A stretch of DNA of 64,000 nucleotides. Source: Gilvirhabdus luticola. Lineage in GTDB: Bacteria; Bacteroidota; Bacteroidia; Flavobacteriales; Flavobacteriaceae. The notes under the pieces are model-generated. The model searched no databases. It worked only from the letters and a program-made list of their open reading frames with translations, and was not told the origin of the DNA. A program made the position numbers and the translations under genes. The stretch lies in assembly GCF_032583975.1 (NCBI RefSeq), contig NZ_JAWHTF010000001.1. One strand, written 5' to 3'. Shown one piece after another: positions 54,883 to 63,109 of the stretch (position 1 is the stretch's first letter; every line of letters starts with the position of its first letter).

Positions 54883-55842
54883 CTATAATAGCTTACTCAA
54901 TCCTTCAAAATGATCTCTAAAGAAAAACAGCTGTTCTTTATACCAATATGTTTCTGAAAACAGTTCAATATTGATGTTGTTTAGTTTCTTCGGGTCAATT
55001 ATTCTAATAGCTTTTTCGAAGTTTATTTTAGCATTTTCCAAATCATTCATCTTGTAATAGGTTAATGCTAGACCGAGTAAAGCTTCATAATCCAGAGAAT
55101 AATATTTTAAAGGCACAGAAAAATCAGCAAGTGCTCTTTTATATTTGCCTAATAATAAATAGGTAGTGCCTCGATAGAAAAATGATGAGCTATTATTCGG
55201 TTCAATGGAAATTGAATTATAGAAATCGTTTTTGGCATTTCTATAATAATTGATACTTAAATACACTAATCCTCTTTTATAATACGCTTCGGCTGTTGGC
55301 GCAGCAATAATGGATAATGTTAGGTCCTGTAACGCATAAAGAGGTTTTTCTAGAGCTAAAAAACAATCAGCTCTTTTCATATAAACACTTGGTTGGTAAG
55401 GTGTTAATTCTATAATTTTGGTTAAGTCTAAAATAGATCCTTCGAAGTCATTTAAAAAATATTTAACGCTGGCTAGATTATAGCGAGCATCTATAAATTC
55501 TGGTTCTAGCTTTAACGCTTCTAAATAATCTTCTTTGGCCCCATAAAGATCTTCTAAATTAAATTTTGAATTTCCGCGGTTGTAATAGATCTCTGCACTG
55601 GGTTTGTAAATAATTATTTTTGTATAATCCATTATGGCACCATGAAAATCATCCATATCATTTTTTGCATTGGCACGATAAAAATAAGCATCAAAATTTT
55701 TGGGCTCTAAATCTATAACTTGAGAAAGAAGCACTATTCTTTCATTTAAATCTTCTACTCTCATTGCTTTTCTGAACAATTTGTTTGCTTGAGCAATCGA
55801 AATGAGTGGTAACATAAGAAGTAGAAATGTAATCTTTTTCAT
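54883..55842 (-). CDS. Exported TPR repeat protein
   Basis: This 319-aa protein has a signal peptide (MKKITFLLLMLPLISIAQA) followed by about eight tetratricopeptide repeats, each with the A-Y-x-x-x-A/G pattern (FDAYFYRANAKND, AEIYYNRGNSKFN, SVYMKRADCFLAL). It is likely periplasmic and acts as a protein-binding scaffold. No specific partner can be read from the neighbourhood. Confidence 0.85.
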   Translation of the reverse strand: MKKITFLLLMLPLISIAQANKLFRKAMRVEDLNERIVLLSQVIDLEPKNFDAYFYRANAKNDMDDFHGAIMDYTKIIIYKPSAEIYYNRGNSKFNLEDLYGAKEDYLEALKLEPEFIDARYNLASVKYFLNDFEGSILDLTKIIELTPYQPSVYMKRADCFLALEKPLYALQDLTLSIIAAPTAEAYYKRGLVYLSINYYRNAKNDFYNSISIEPNNSSSFFYRGTTYLLLGKYKRALADFSVPLKYYSLDYEALLGLALTYYKMNDLENAKINFEKAIRIIDPKKLNNINIELFSETYWYKEQLFFFRDHFEGLSKLL

Positions 55843-55925
55843 ATTATGAAGATAGCAAAGAATTTTTCAGTTTTAAACGTTTAAGTTTTAATTTTTTTTA
55901 AGCACCAATAAATATGCCAACCAGT

Positions 55926-56111
55926 TTAAAATGATGAAGAAAATACAATAACAATAATTACGAATTTAAGTGTGGCAAAAAAATAAGCTGTCGACACCCA
56001 AATCTGATTAAGGTCACCTCTTCTAAGATTTATAGGTGCAATGTTTTCAATAACATCAAAAAAAGTTTCAATAAATATTAAGTAAATACAGACTTTTTCA
56101 AATTTATAAAC
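55926..56111 (-). pseudogene. Decayed reading frame, membrane-protein-like
   Basis: An open frame of 61 codons without any ATG reads like real protein (IETFFDVIENIAPINLRRGD, then STAYFFATLKFVIIVIVF as a membrane segment) and ends at TAA. The same frame just upstream is broken by stops. I take it as the end of an eroded gene, family unknown. It lies in the 511-bp gene-free stretch 55843-56353, which otherwise holds a large hairpin and the pruA terminator. Confidence 0.3.
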
Positions 56112-56203
56112 TCATTCCCTTTGCATAAGCGAGCAATTAAATTATAGATTAATAAGGTAATAAAAGTCGGATCCTAGACTTAAACCAGCATTGATTTTAG
56201 AGT

Positions 56204-56260
56204 TTCGTTTAATGTAAGGCTAATCATAGTTTTAATTGTTATTAGCCATAGTTAAACGAA
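56204..56260. repeat. Two-part long hairpin
   Basis: TTCGTTTAA (56204-56212) pairs with TTAAACGAA (56252-56260), and inside it GGCTAAT (56218-56224) pairs with ATTAGCC (56241-56247). Possible remnant of a small mobile repeat or a structured RNA. Confidence 0.45.
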
Positions 56261-56300
56261 GTTCGGCTATTTTTTTTAGAAAGTCAATATGATGTAAAAT

Positions 56301-56330
56301 AAAAAAAGCTATTTCTTAACTGAAATAGCT
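56301..56330 (-). terminator. pruA terminator
   Basis: AGCTATTTC (56308-56316) and GAAATAGCT (56322-56330) form a 9-bp stem with a 5-nt loop; a 7-T tract follows on the minus strand, 24 bp after the pruA stop. Confidence 0.8.
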
Positions 56331-56353
56331 TCTCTATTTTGTTCAGGATTTAA

Positions 56354-57979
56354 TTATCCTAAAAATGGATATCTGTAATCTGTTGGTGTAACAAAGGTTT
56401 CTTTTATCATTCTAGGAGACACCCAACGTAACAGGTTTTGTGCACTTCCAGCTTTATCATTGGTTCCAGAAGCTCTTGCGCCACCAAATGGTTGTTGTCC
56501 AACTACTGCACCAGTTGGTTTGTCGTTAATATAGAAGTTGCCAGCACTATTTTGTAAAGTTTTAGTTGCTTCGTCTACAGCGTATCTGTCTGTAGCCAAA
56601 ATAGCTCCAGTTAATGCATATTCACTGGTTTCGTCAACCAATGTTAAGGTTTCAGAATACTTATTTTCATCATAAACGTAGATGGTAATCACGGGCCCAA
56701 ACAATTCGGTACACATCGTTGTGTATTTTGGGTTGCTGGTTACAATAACAGTTGGCTCTATAAAGTACCCTTTAGATTTATCATAATTTCCTCCAACAAT
56801 TATTTCGGCATCTTTATCTGCTTTGGCTTGGTCTATATATTTTACCAATTTATCAAATGAGCCTTCATGTATTACAGCAGTTATAAAATTGCTCATGTCT
56901 TCTGGAGATCCCATTTTAAAAGAGTTGACGTCTTTAATTACATAATTTTTCACATCTTCCCACAAATTTGTTGGTATATATGCTCTGGAAGCAGCACTGC
57001 ATTTTTGTCCTTGAAATTCAAAAGCACCACGTACAATAGCCGTTGCTACTTGTTTGGCATTAGCAGATTTGTGAGCGACAATGAAATCTTTGCCGCCGGT
57101 TTCACCTACAATTCTTGGATAGGTTTTATAATTATGAATATTGTTACCAATTTGTTTCCAAAGTTCTTTAAAGATGAATGTAGAACCAGTAAAATGTAAC
57201 CCAGAAAAATCTGGACTTGACATGATAGTATCAGTAATCATCACAGGGTCTCCAAAAACCACATTAATAACACCATCTGGAACACCAGCTTCATTAAAAA
57301 CATCCATAATTACCTTTGCAGAATAAATTTGACTATCGCTAGGTTTCCAAACTACCACATTGCCCATAAGTGCCATACAAGAAGGAAGATTTCCGGCAAT
57401 GGCTGTAAAATTAAAAGGTGTCACTGCATAAGTAAAACCTTCTAATGGTCTGTATTCTATTCTGTTCCAAGCTTCGGTTATACTTTCAGGCTGTTCAGCA
57501 TAAATATCTGTCATAAACTGAACATTAAAACGTAAGAAATCTATCAACTCGCAAGCTGCATCAATTTCTGCTTGATGAATAGTTTTAGATTGTGCAATCA
57601 TTGTTGCAGCGTTTATTTTTGCCCTGTATGGACCAGCAATAAGCTCGGCAGCTTTCAAAAAAATACCTGCACGTTGTTCCCAAGGTAAAACAGCCCAAGA
57701 TTTACGAGCTTCCAAAGCCGTTGCAATAGCTTCTTCAACATGTTGCTTTTCTGCAAGATGGTATGTTCCAACTATATGTTTGTGGTCGTGAGGTGGAGAC
57801 ATTGTTCTGGTATTTCCAGTAAGTACATCTTTTCCGTTAATATACATTGGTACATCAACGGTACTGTTGAACATCTCTTTATATGCTTTCAATACAGCTT
57901 CACGTTCCGGTGAGCCTGGAGCATAAGATTTTACAGGTTCGTTTACGGCAATAGGTACGTTAAAAAATCCTTTTCCCAT
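56354..57979 (-). CDS. pruA: L-glutamate gamma-semialdehyde dehydrogenase
   Basis: This 541-aa aldehyde dehydrogenase of the single-function P5C dehydrogenase type has FNFTAIAGNLPSCMALMGN, the NAD site VWKPSDSQI and HFTGST, catalytic Glu in VGETGGKDF, catalytic Cys in GQKCSAASR, and FGGARASGTNDK. It oxidises glutamate semialdehyde from proline to glutamate. No proline dehydrogenase gene is next to it. Confidence 0.95.
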   Translation of the reverse strand: MGKGFFNVPIAVNEPVKSYAPGSPEREAVLKAYKEMFNSTVDVPMYINGKDVLTGNTRTMSPPHDHKHIVGTYHLAEKQHVEEAIATALEARKSWAVLPWEQRAGIFLKAAELIAGPYRAKINAATMIAQSKTIHQAEIDAACELIDFLRFNVQFMTDIYAEQPESITEAWNRIEYRPLEGFTYAVTPFNFTAIAGNLPSCMALMGNVVVWKPSDSQIYSAKVIMDVFNEAGVPDGVINVVFGDPVMITDTIMSSPDFSGLHFTGSTFIFKELWKQIGNNIHNYKTYPRIVGETGGKDFIVAHKSANAKQVATAIVRGAFEFQGQKCSAASRAYIPTNLWEDVKNYVIKDVNSFKMGSPEDMSNFITAVIHEGSFDKLVKYIDQAKADKDAEIIVGGNYDKSKGYFIEPTVIVTSNPKYTTMCTELFGPVITIYVYDENKYSETLTLVDETSEYALTGAILATDRYAVDEATKTLQNSAGNFYINDKPTGAVVGQQPFGGARASGTNDKAGSAQNLLRWVSPRMIKETFVTPTDYRYPFLG

Positions 57980-58016
57980 GTGTATTTTGATTTAATAAAA
58001 TTTAAAAATTGAGCTG

Positions 58017-58024
58017 CAAAGTTA
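58017..58024 (-). promoter_or_regulatory. Probable -7 element of pruA
   Basis: TAACTTTG on the minus strand, about 37 bp upstream of the pruA ATG, fits TAnnTTTG. No clear -33 TTG. Confidence 0.4.
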
Positions 58025-58081
58025 CGACTTTTTTAAGGACTTTTTTGTAAGTTGCTTGGCAGTTTTAAGACTATTTTGTGC

Positions 58082-58807
58082 ATGTGTACTGTAACAATTA
58101 TTCCCAAAGGTGATAATGATTTTATTATTACATCAAATAGAGATGAAGCTCCTAACAGAGCTTCAGTAAAACCTGAATTGTACTTATTTGAAGATACAAA
58201 AATGCTTTTTCCCAAAGATGAATTATCTCAAGGTACTTGGATTGGTGTAAGCAGTAAAAATAGAATGCTTTGTGTCTTGAATGGTGGTTTTGATTTTCAT
58301 GAACGAAAACCAAATTACAGGTTAAGCAGAGGAATTATTGTTAAAAAGTTGTTAGCTTCAGATGATATTGTTGAAGCAATAGATCAATATGATTTTTATG
58401 ATATAGAACCATTTACTTTAGTCATTGCAGATTGGAATAACGACATGATATTTATGGAACTAGTTTGGGATGGAAATGATAAGCACCTAAAACCTTTAAA
58501 TAAAGAACCAAATATTTGGTCATCTTCAACCTTGTATTCCGTAGCAATGAAAAATGAACGCCATTCTTGGTTTGAAAGTTTTAAAGCTGAACATGAATTA
58601 AATGCAGAATCTTTATTAAAATTCCATCATTCTGCTGGACATGGAAATAATGACTATGGAGTTATCATGGACCGAGGTTTTGTAAAAACTACAAGCATTA
58701 CTCAAATTGAAAAATCAGGAGATTTAGTAATTATGTGCTATGATGATTTAAAACAATCAGACGTTTCAACAGCCCAATTTAGGATTTCAGAAGTGGTTAA
58801 TGAATAG
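58082..58807 (+). CDS. NRDE / TANGO2-family protein
   Basis: This 241-aa protein starts MCTVTIIPKGD, then the signature TSNRDEAPNR, LSQGTWIGVS, LNGGFDFHE and RSRGIIV-like LSRGIIV. The Cys immediately after Met, conserved in the family, decides the start at 58082 over an upstream ATG at 58052. Vertebrate TANGO2 is linked to heme and lipid handling; the bacterial role is unknown, and an Ntn-hydrolase-like fold has been suggested. It overlaps the next gene by 8 bp. Confidence 0.88.
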   Translation: MCTVTIIPKGDNDFIITSNRDEAPNRASVKPELYLFEDTKMLFPKDELSQGTWIGVSSKNRMLCVLNGGFDFHERKPNYRLSRGIIVKKLLASDDIVEAIDQYDFYDIEPFTLVIADWNNDMIFMELVWDGNDKHLKPLNKEPNIWSSSTLYSVAMKNERHSWFESFKAEHELNAESLLKFHHSAGHGNNDYGVIMDRGFVKTTSITQIEKSGDLVIMCYDDLKQSDVSTAQFRISEVVNE

Positions 58808-59789
58808 TTCAGGGATCATTTTAACGTTGGCCTATCCAGAAACCATAGTTAGAGTTTCTGATGAGTGGTTCGTAAATTATTTACGATTTATTGGGATTGG
58901 TACTAAAGATTATGTGAGAGCAGGACATGCGGCTATTGTCCTAATTAATAAAACTACTGGCGACTTAGATTATTATGATTTTGGTAGATATATTGTTCCA
59001 TTACCATATGGTAGAGTAAGATCTAAATTAACTGATAACGAATTGGATTTTCCTTTGCAGTCCCATTTGGAAAATGGAAAAATTAAAAATTTAAATGATA
59101 TTTTATATTTCCTGGCTACTAATCCAAAATTGACACATGGAGAAGGTAAAATGTTGGCTTCGGTTTGTAATGAAATAGACTACGAAAAGGCTAAATGCTT
59201 TATTGGAAAACTTCAAAAACAGTATTTTGTTCCTTATGGAGTTTTTAGAAAAAATGGAAGTAATTGTTCTCGTTTTGTAACATCTACTTTGATAAATTCT
59301 GTAACAGATAACAAAATTAGAAACAAATTAAAAAGATCGACTTGGTTCACACCTAGCACTATTGGTAATGTTGTTTTATCTAGTGGCGACAACATGGTTT
59401 ATGAAGTATCTTCATCAGGTGAAGTCTCCGAATTTTCATCTTCAGTTAAAAGAGAAAATATTAGGTGTTTCCTGGACGGTTTAAAAAAGTTTACCCCTAA
59501 TTTAGAAGGTAATTTAAAGCAAAAGCAGGTAAATGGAATCACTGGTAATGCCCAATGGCTTGGAGGTATTGGAGCAGGAGCTTGGTTTGAATTACATAGA
59601 ACCCAAAAGGAAGGTGAATATAATTTTAGACGAATCTCCCCTTATGGAAGCATTGATGTTGATGCTATTTTTGTAGTTTCTGAACCATCATTTGATTATG
59701 ATCAGAAGTTCGAGTTTCTTTACCATTCTAATTGTAGTTTTTTAAGTATCAAACAGCGTGATACCATTTATAAATTTGAAAGAAAATAA
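58800..59789 (+). CDS. Predicted permuted papain-like (NlpC/P60-type) protein, DUF6695-like
   Basis: The N-terminal ~190 residues of this 329-aa protein contain GHAAIVLI (His ~41) and later GSNCSRFVT (Cys ~154), the His-before-Cys order of circularly permuted papain-fold hydrolases. The rest is beta-rich and unrecognised. No signal peptide. It overlaps the NRDE gene by 8 bp, so the two are translationally coupled and probably act together. The DUF6695 name is a recollection; the fold is an inference. Confidence 0.6.
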   Translation: MNSSGIILTLAYPETIVRVSDEWFVNYLRFIGIGTKDYVRAGHAAIVLINKTTGDLDYYDFGRYIVPLPYGRVRSKLTDNELDFPLQSHLENGKIKNLNDILYFLATNPKLTHGEGKMLASVCNEIDYEKAKCFIGKLQKQYFVPYGVFRKNGSNCSRFVTSTLINSVTDNKIRNKLKRSTWFTPSTIGNVVLSSGDNMVYEVSSSGEVSEFSSSVKRENIRCFLDGLKKFTPNLEGNLKQKQVNGITGNAQWLGGIGAGAWFELHRTQKEGEYNFRRISPYGSIDVDAIFVVSEPSFDYDQKFEFLYHSNCSFLSIKQRDTIYKFERK

Positions 59790-59792
59790 GGA

Positions 59793-60179
59793 TTAATTTA
59801 AGGCAAATGGAGCACTCAATTTAAAAGTAGGAATGACCACTTTAAATTTTTTGGTCGTTGTAAAGTTAACCATACTATAATAACCTTGCATTGCTCCAAA
59901 AGGAGATGTTAGCAAGCAACCAGAATTATAAGTGTGAGATTCTCCAGGTTTGAGAACCGGTTTTTTACCAATTACACCTTCACCTGACACTATTTCAACA
60001 TTATTTAAAGCATCCAGAATGGTCCAATGACGAGCATTTAGTTGCACAGAGTCTTTACTTTGATTTTCGATAGTAACCATGTACCCAAAGGCAAATTGTA
60101 TTTTATAGTTTCTATAAAATGTGCCTTCGAAAGTAGTCTCTACCGTAATTTTTATCCCTCTTGTTACTTGTTGAACCAT
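59793..60179 (-). CDS. apaG: ApaG protein
   Basis: This 128-aa protein is a single immunoglobulin-like ApaG domain: VTIENQSKDSVQLNARHWTI, VVSGEGVIG-like IVSGEGVIGKKPVL, GESHTYNSGCLLTSPFGAM, and a FKVVIPTFKL end. Named from an E. coli mutant with cobalt/magnesium phenotypes; its exact role is unsettled. Its upstream region holds a 14-bp palindrome and two 13-bp direct repeats. Confidence 0.93.
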   Translation of the reverse strand: MVQQVTRGIKITVETTFEGTFYRNYKIQFAFGYMVTIENQSKDSVQLNARHWTILDALNNVEIVSGEGVIGKKPVLKPGESHTYNSGCLLTSPFGAMQGYYSMVNFTTTKKFKVVIPTFKLSAPFALN

Positions 60180-60182
60180 ATT

Positions 60183-60283
60183 AACTCAATTGAGTTGTAA
60201 GATTTAAAATGCTAAAATAATAAATATTAGCATCTTATATATAAATTTTAACTCGTTTTAACGAAAAAATACTCATTTTAACG
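60183..60283. promoter_or_regulatory. apaG upstream region: palindrome and direct repeats
   Basis: AACTCAATTGAGTT (60183-60196) is a perfect palindrome 3 bp before the apaG start. ACTCGTTTTAACG (60251-60263) and ACTCATTTTAACG (60271-60283) are direct repeats with a 20-bp period. Possible operator sites; could be chance in AT-rich sequence. Confidence 0.35.
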
Positions 60284-60286
60284 CAA

Positions 60287-61555
60287 TTAGTTAGAAATAT
60301 TGACCGAATTTGCTCCACCAAGACCAATAATCCGATCAAAACGAGCACCTAAATCTCTGTAATATACCAGAACTTTATAGTCGTTTTCTGTTTCATAAAA
60401 ATTACCACTAATAGCACCTTCGTCGACTAATCCAGTGTTATCGTCATAGACAACATATTTGTAGTTGTAAAACCCTTGTTTTAATAACATTTGATTTCGA
60501 TATATTTGATCCATATCATCGTAAATCATTTTAGTACTTTCATCAATGGCATAGTTGTTAAAATTTCCATAGATATGAACTGAAAGATAATCTGGTAATT
60601 TGTCTGAAAGTAATGAAAAATGAACCCAAGCATAATCAGCCTCAATATCTGGATTTTCAGCATCTAAAGCTGTAACTAAAAAATTACCATTAATGTCAGG
60701 GTTATAAGTATAAGGCCTAGTGGTTCTAATAATGTTTGCGTAAAGATAATTATGGTAAAGATCCTTTAGTTCTATACTTCTTATACCACTGTTTGCTCCT
60801 CTTATGTCTTTATTTTCAAAATACAGATATTCGTTTCCTCCCCAAAAACTAGCTTCGTTGCCGTACTTATAAATTAATTGATTGCCTAAAGTGTACATAG
60901 GCTTTAAGTCTGAAATCGTGTTGTTTAAATTGTTATTTTGAATTAATAATGTTTTAACCGTTTTTTCGGGATTATTAAATTGGAGATTATTGGAAGCAAT
61001 AATAATATCAACCGTTTGTTTTTCTTTGACGAATGTTACATCTCTCGAACGTTTTATGCTTACACCTACATTTGCCAAACTTTCATAAACCATAAACTTT
61101 CTACTAAAAACTAACTCACCATAGTTGTCAAATACACTTAATAAATAGTTGCCAGAAATCTTTAAACGCTTTGTGCTTTCGTTTGGAATGGTCAGCTTAT
61201 AATGCGAATAAATTTGATATGTATTAAACGAATTCTCATAATTTCTAATACGCTGGTTGTCAAATCCATCGAGATATTCAGGTCTAGCTAAAATAGTAGG
61301 TGTCCAGTCAAAGTTAAAATATTCAATAGTATAATAAAAATCGTCTTCATTACCATTTAATGCATCAAACTCTAATTGTAATTTTTCTCCCAACCTCAAA
61401 ATTGGTAGCTGACTTTCGTTGGTGCTGCCTTTAAAAGTTATAGTTTTAATATAATCAGGAGGATTAACTTCTTCAACTTGAGAGAAAGCATCAATTGAAA
61501 ATAGAAACAATAAAAATAAAATATGAGATTTGGGCGTCATCAATAATTTCTTCAT
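60287..61555 (-). CDS. Type IX secretion system plug protein (DUF5103)
   Basis: This 422-aa exported protein has a signal peptide (MKKLLMTPKSHILFLLFLFSIDAFS). The mature protein is beta-sandwich-like with the family blocks PPDYIKTITF, PILRLGEKLQLEFDAL, YYTIEYFNFDW and FYNYKYVV. In Flavobacterium the plug protein closes the SprA translocon of type IX secretion on the periplasmic side. Together with the PorT-like protein it shows the organism uses T9SS. Confidence 0.87.
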   Translation of the reverse strand: MKKLLMTPKSHILFLLFLFSIDAFSQVEEVNPPDYIKTITFKGSTNESQLPILRLGEKLQLEFDALNGNEDDFYYTIEYFNFDWTPTILARPEYLDGFDNQRIRNYENSFNTYQIYSHYKLTIPNESTKRLKISGNYLLSVFDNYGELVFSRKFMVYESLANVGVSIKRSRDVTFVKEKQTVDIIIASNNLQFNNPEKTVKTLLIQNNNLNNTISDLKPMYTLGNQLIYKYGNEASFWGGNEYLYFENKDIRGANSGIRSIELKDLYHNYLYANIIRTTRPYTYNPDINGNFLVTALDAENPDIEADYAWVHFSLLSDKLPDYLSVHIYGNFNNYAIDESTKMIYDDMDQIYRNQMLLKQGFYNYKYVVYDDNTGLVDEGAISGNFYETENDYKVLVYYRDLGARFDRIIGLGGANSVNISN

Positions 61556-61650
61556 AAAGTAAAGATAAACAAATTTTATGCCTAAAATTACTTAAACGTT
61601 TGCGAGCAAAATTCTATACCATTTATTATGAAATCTGCATTTTTAATTCG

Positions 61651-61658
61651 TAAATTTG
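61651..61658 (+). promoter_or_regulatory. Probable -7 element of the nqr operon
   Basis: TAAATTTG, 39 bp before the nqrA ATG at 61697, fits TAnnTTTG. It lies inside the longer frame starting at 61628, which argues for the shorter nqrA start. Confidence 0.42.
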
Positions 61659-61696
61659 CACCGATTTTTAGACAACTAATTTCAATAAGTTATAAT

Positions 61697-63052
61697 ATGT
61701 CAAACGACATTAAGATTAAAAAAGGTCTAGATATAAACCTTGTAGGTCAGGCTGAAAAAACTACAGAAAATGCAATTATCAGCAATTACTACACTATTAG
61801 ACCAGAGGATTTTCATGGTATTATTCCAAAACTATTAGTTAAAGAAGGCGGTCATGTAAAAACTGGAGAGGCCGTATTTTTTAATAAAGGGAATGAATTG
61901 ATGAAATTCGTTTCACCAATTTCGGGTGAAATTATAGAAATTTTACGAGGTGCTAAACGTAAGATTTTAGGCATTAAAATTCATGCTAGTAAGGAGCAAA
62001 GTTATATAGATAATGGTAAGCTTGATGTCGGTTCATCTGATGCTGAAACAATAAAATCATACTTATTGGCATCAGGTTGCTGGCCATTCATAAAGCAACG
62101 TCCTTATGATGTGATTGCAAATCCAGATAAAACGCCTAAAGCTATTTTTATATCAGGATATGCAAGTGCACCTTTAGCGGCAGATTATGACTACGTTTTA
62201 AAAGGAAAGGAAAAAGAATTGCAAGCCGCAATTACAGTATTAGGTAAGTTAACAACTGGAAAAGTACATGTTTCAATTGGATTAAATTCCAGTTCGCCAT
62301 TGGCGGTTTTATCAGGAATTACATTACATAAAGTTTCAGGTCCACATCCTTCAGGGAATGTGGGAACTCAAATAAACAAAATAGACCCGATTAATAAAGG
62401 CGAGATTGTTTGGACTGTGAATCCACAAGATTTAATAATTATTGGAGAACTTCTACTTACCGGAAAATTCAATGCGGAGCGTACTGTGGCTTTAGTAGGC
62501 TCTTCAATTAAAAAGCCAAGATATTTAAAAACTAAAATAGGCAGTGAGATTTCTACTATGGTTTACGACCATGGAATTGAAAAAGATGCCAATGTTCGTA
62601 TTATTTCTGGAAACGTGTTAAGTGGAAAGCATATTCATCCAGACGGATTTTTAGATTATTACAGTAATACCATTACGGTTATTCCAGAAGGAGATGATTA
62701 TGATTTCTTTGGATGGAATAAACCTGTGTTTAACAAAATATCTACGTCTCGAGCCTTGACTTTCTCTTGGTTATATCCAAAGAAAAAGTATGACTTGAAT
62801 ACCAATACAAATGGTGAACATAGAGCTTTTGTTGTAACAGGTAATTATGAAGAAGTTTTCCCATTAGATATTTATCCCATGCAAATATTAAAAGCATGTA
62901 TGTATGAAGATCTAGATGAAATGGAAGCTCTTGGAATGTATGAAGTTGCTCCAGAAGATTTCGCACTCACTGAATTTGTTTGCGTGTCTAAACAACCGCA
63001 TCAAAAAATAATAAGAGAAGGATTAGACTTAATGCTTAAAGAGATAGGTTAA
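61697..63052 (+). CDS. nqrA: Na+-translocating NADH:quinone reductase subunit A
   Basis: The 451-aa NqrA begins MSNDIKIKKGLDINLVGQ. It has the NqrA-specific blocks GWPFIKQRPYDV-like CWPFIKQRPYDV, ISGYASAPLAADYDY, HPSGNVGTQINKIDP and EVFPLDIYPMQILKA. It is a peripheral subunit of the six-subunit NQR that pumps Na+ out while reducing quinone. The start at 61697 is chosen over 61628 because of homologous N-termini and the promoter element. Confidence 0.95.
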   Translation: MSNDIKIKKGLDINLVGQAEKTTENAIISNYYTIRPEDFHGIIPKLLVKEGGHVKTGEAVFFNKGNELMKFVSPISGEIIEILRGAKRKILGIKIHASKEQSYIDNGKLDVGSSDAETIKSYLLASGCWPFIKQRPYDVIANPDKTPKAIFISGYASAPLAADYDYVLKGKEKELQAAITVLGKLTTGKVHVSIGLNSSSPLAVLSGITLHKVSGPHPSGNVGTQINKIDPINKGEIVWTVNPQDLIIIGELLLTGKFNAERTVALVGSSIKKPRYLKTKIGSEISTMVYDHGIEKDANVRIISGNVLSGKHIHPDGFLDYYSNTITVIPEGDDYDFFGWNKPVFNKISTSRALTFSWLYPKKKYDLNTNTNGEHRAFVVTGNYEEVFPLDIYPMQILKACMYEDLDEMEALGMYEVAPEDFALTEFVCVSKQPHQKIIREGLDLMLKEIG

Positions 63053-63060
63053 TAATTTTG

Positions 63061-63084
63061 GTGGTTAAGCCTAGTCGAAACCAC
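63061..63084 (+). other. Small hairpin between nqrA and nqrB
   Basis: GTGGTT (63061-63066) pairs with AACCAC (63079-63084), loop 12 nt, in the 57-bp spacer. Without a T tract it is not a terminator; it may be an RNA stability element or chance. Confidence 0.3.
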
Positions 63085-63109
63085 AAGCTTGAACAATATA
63101 ATGTAACAA

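Noticed and set aside
61628..61696. Longer nqrA start
   Set aside because: TAAATTTG lies within it, and NqrA proteins start near IKIKKGLD.
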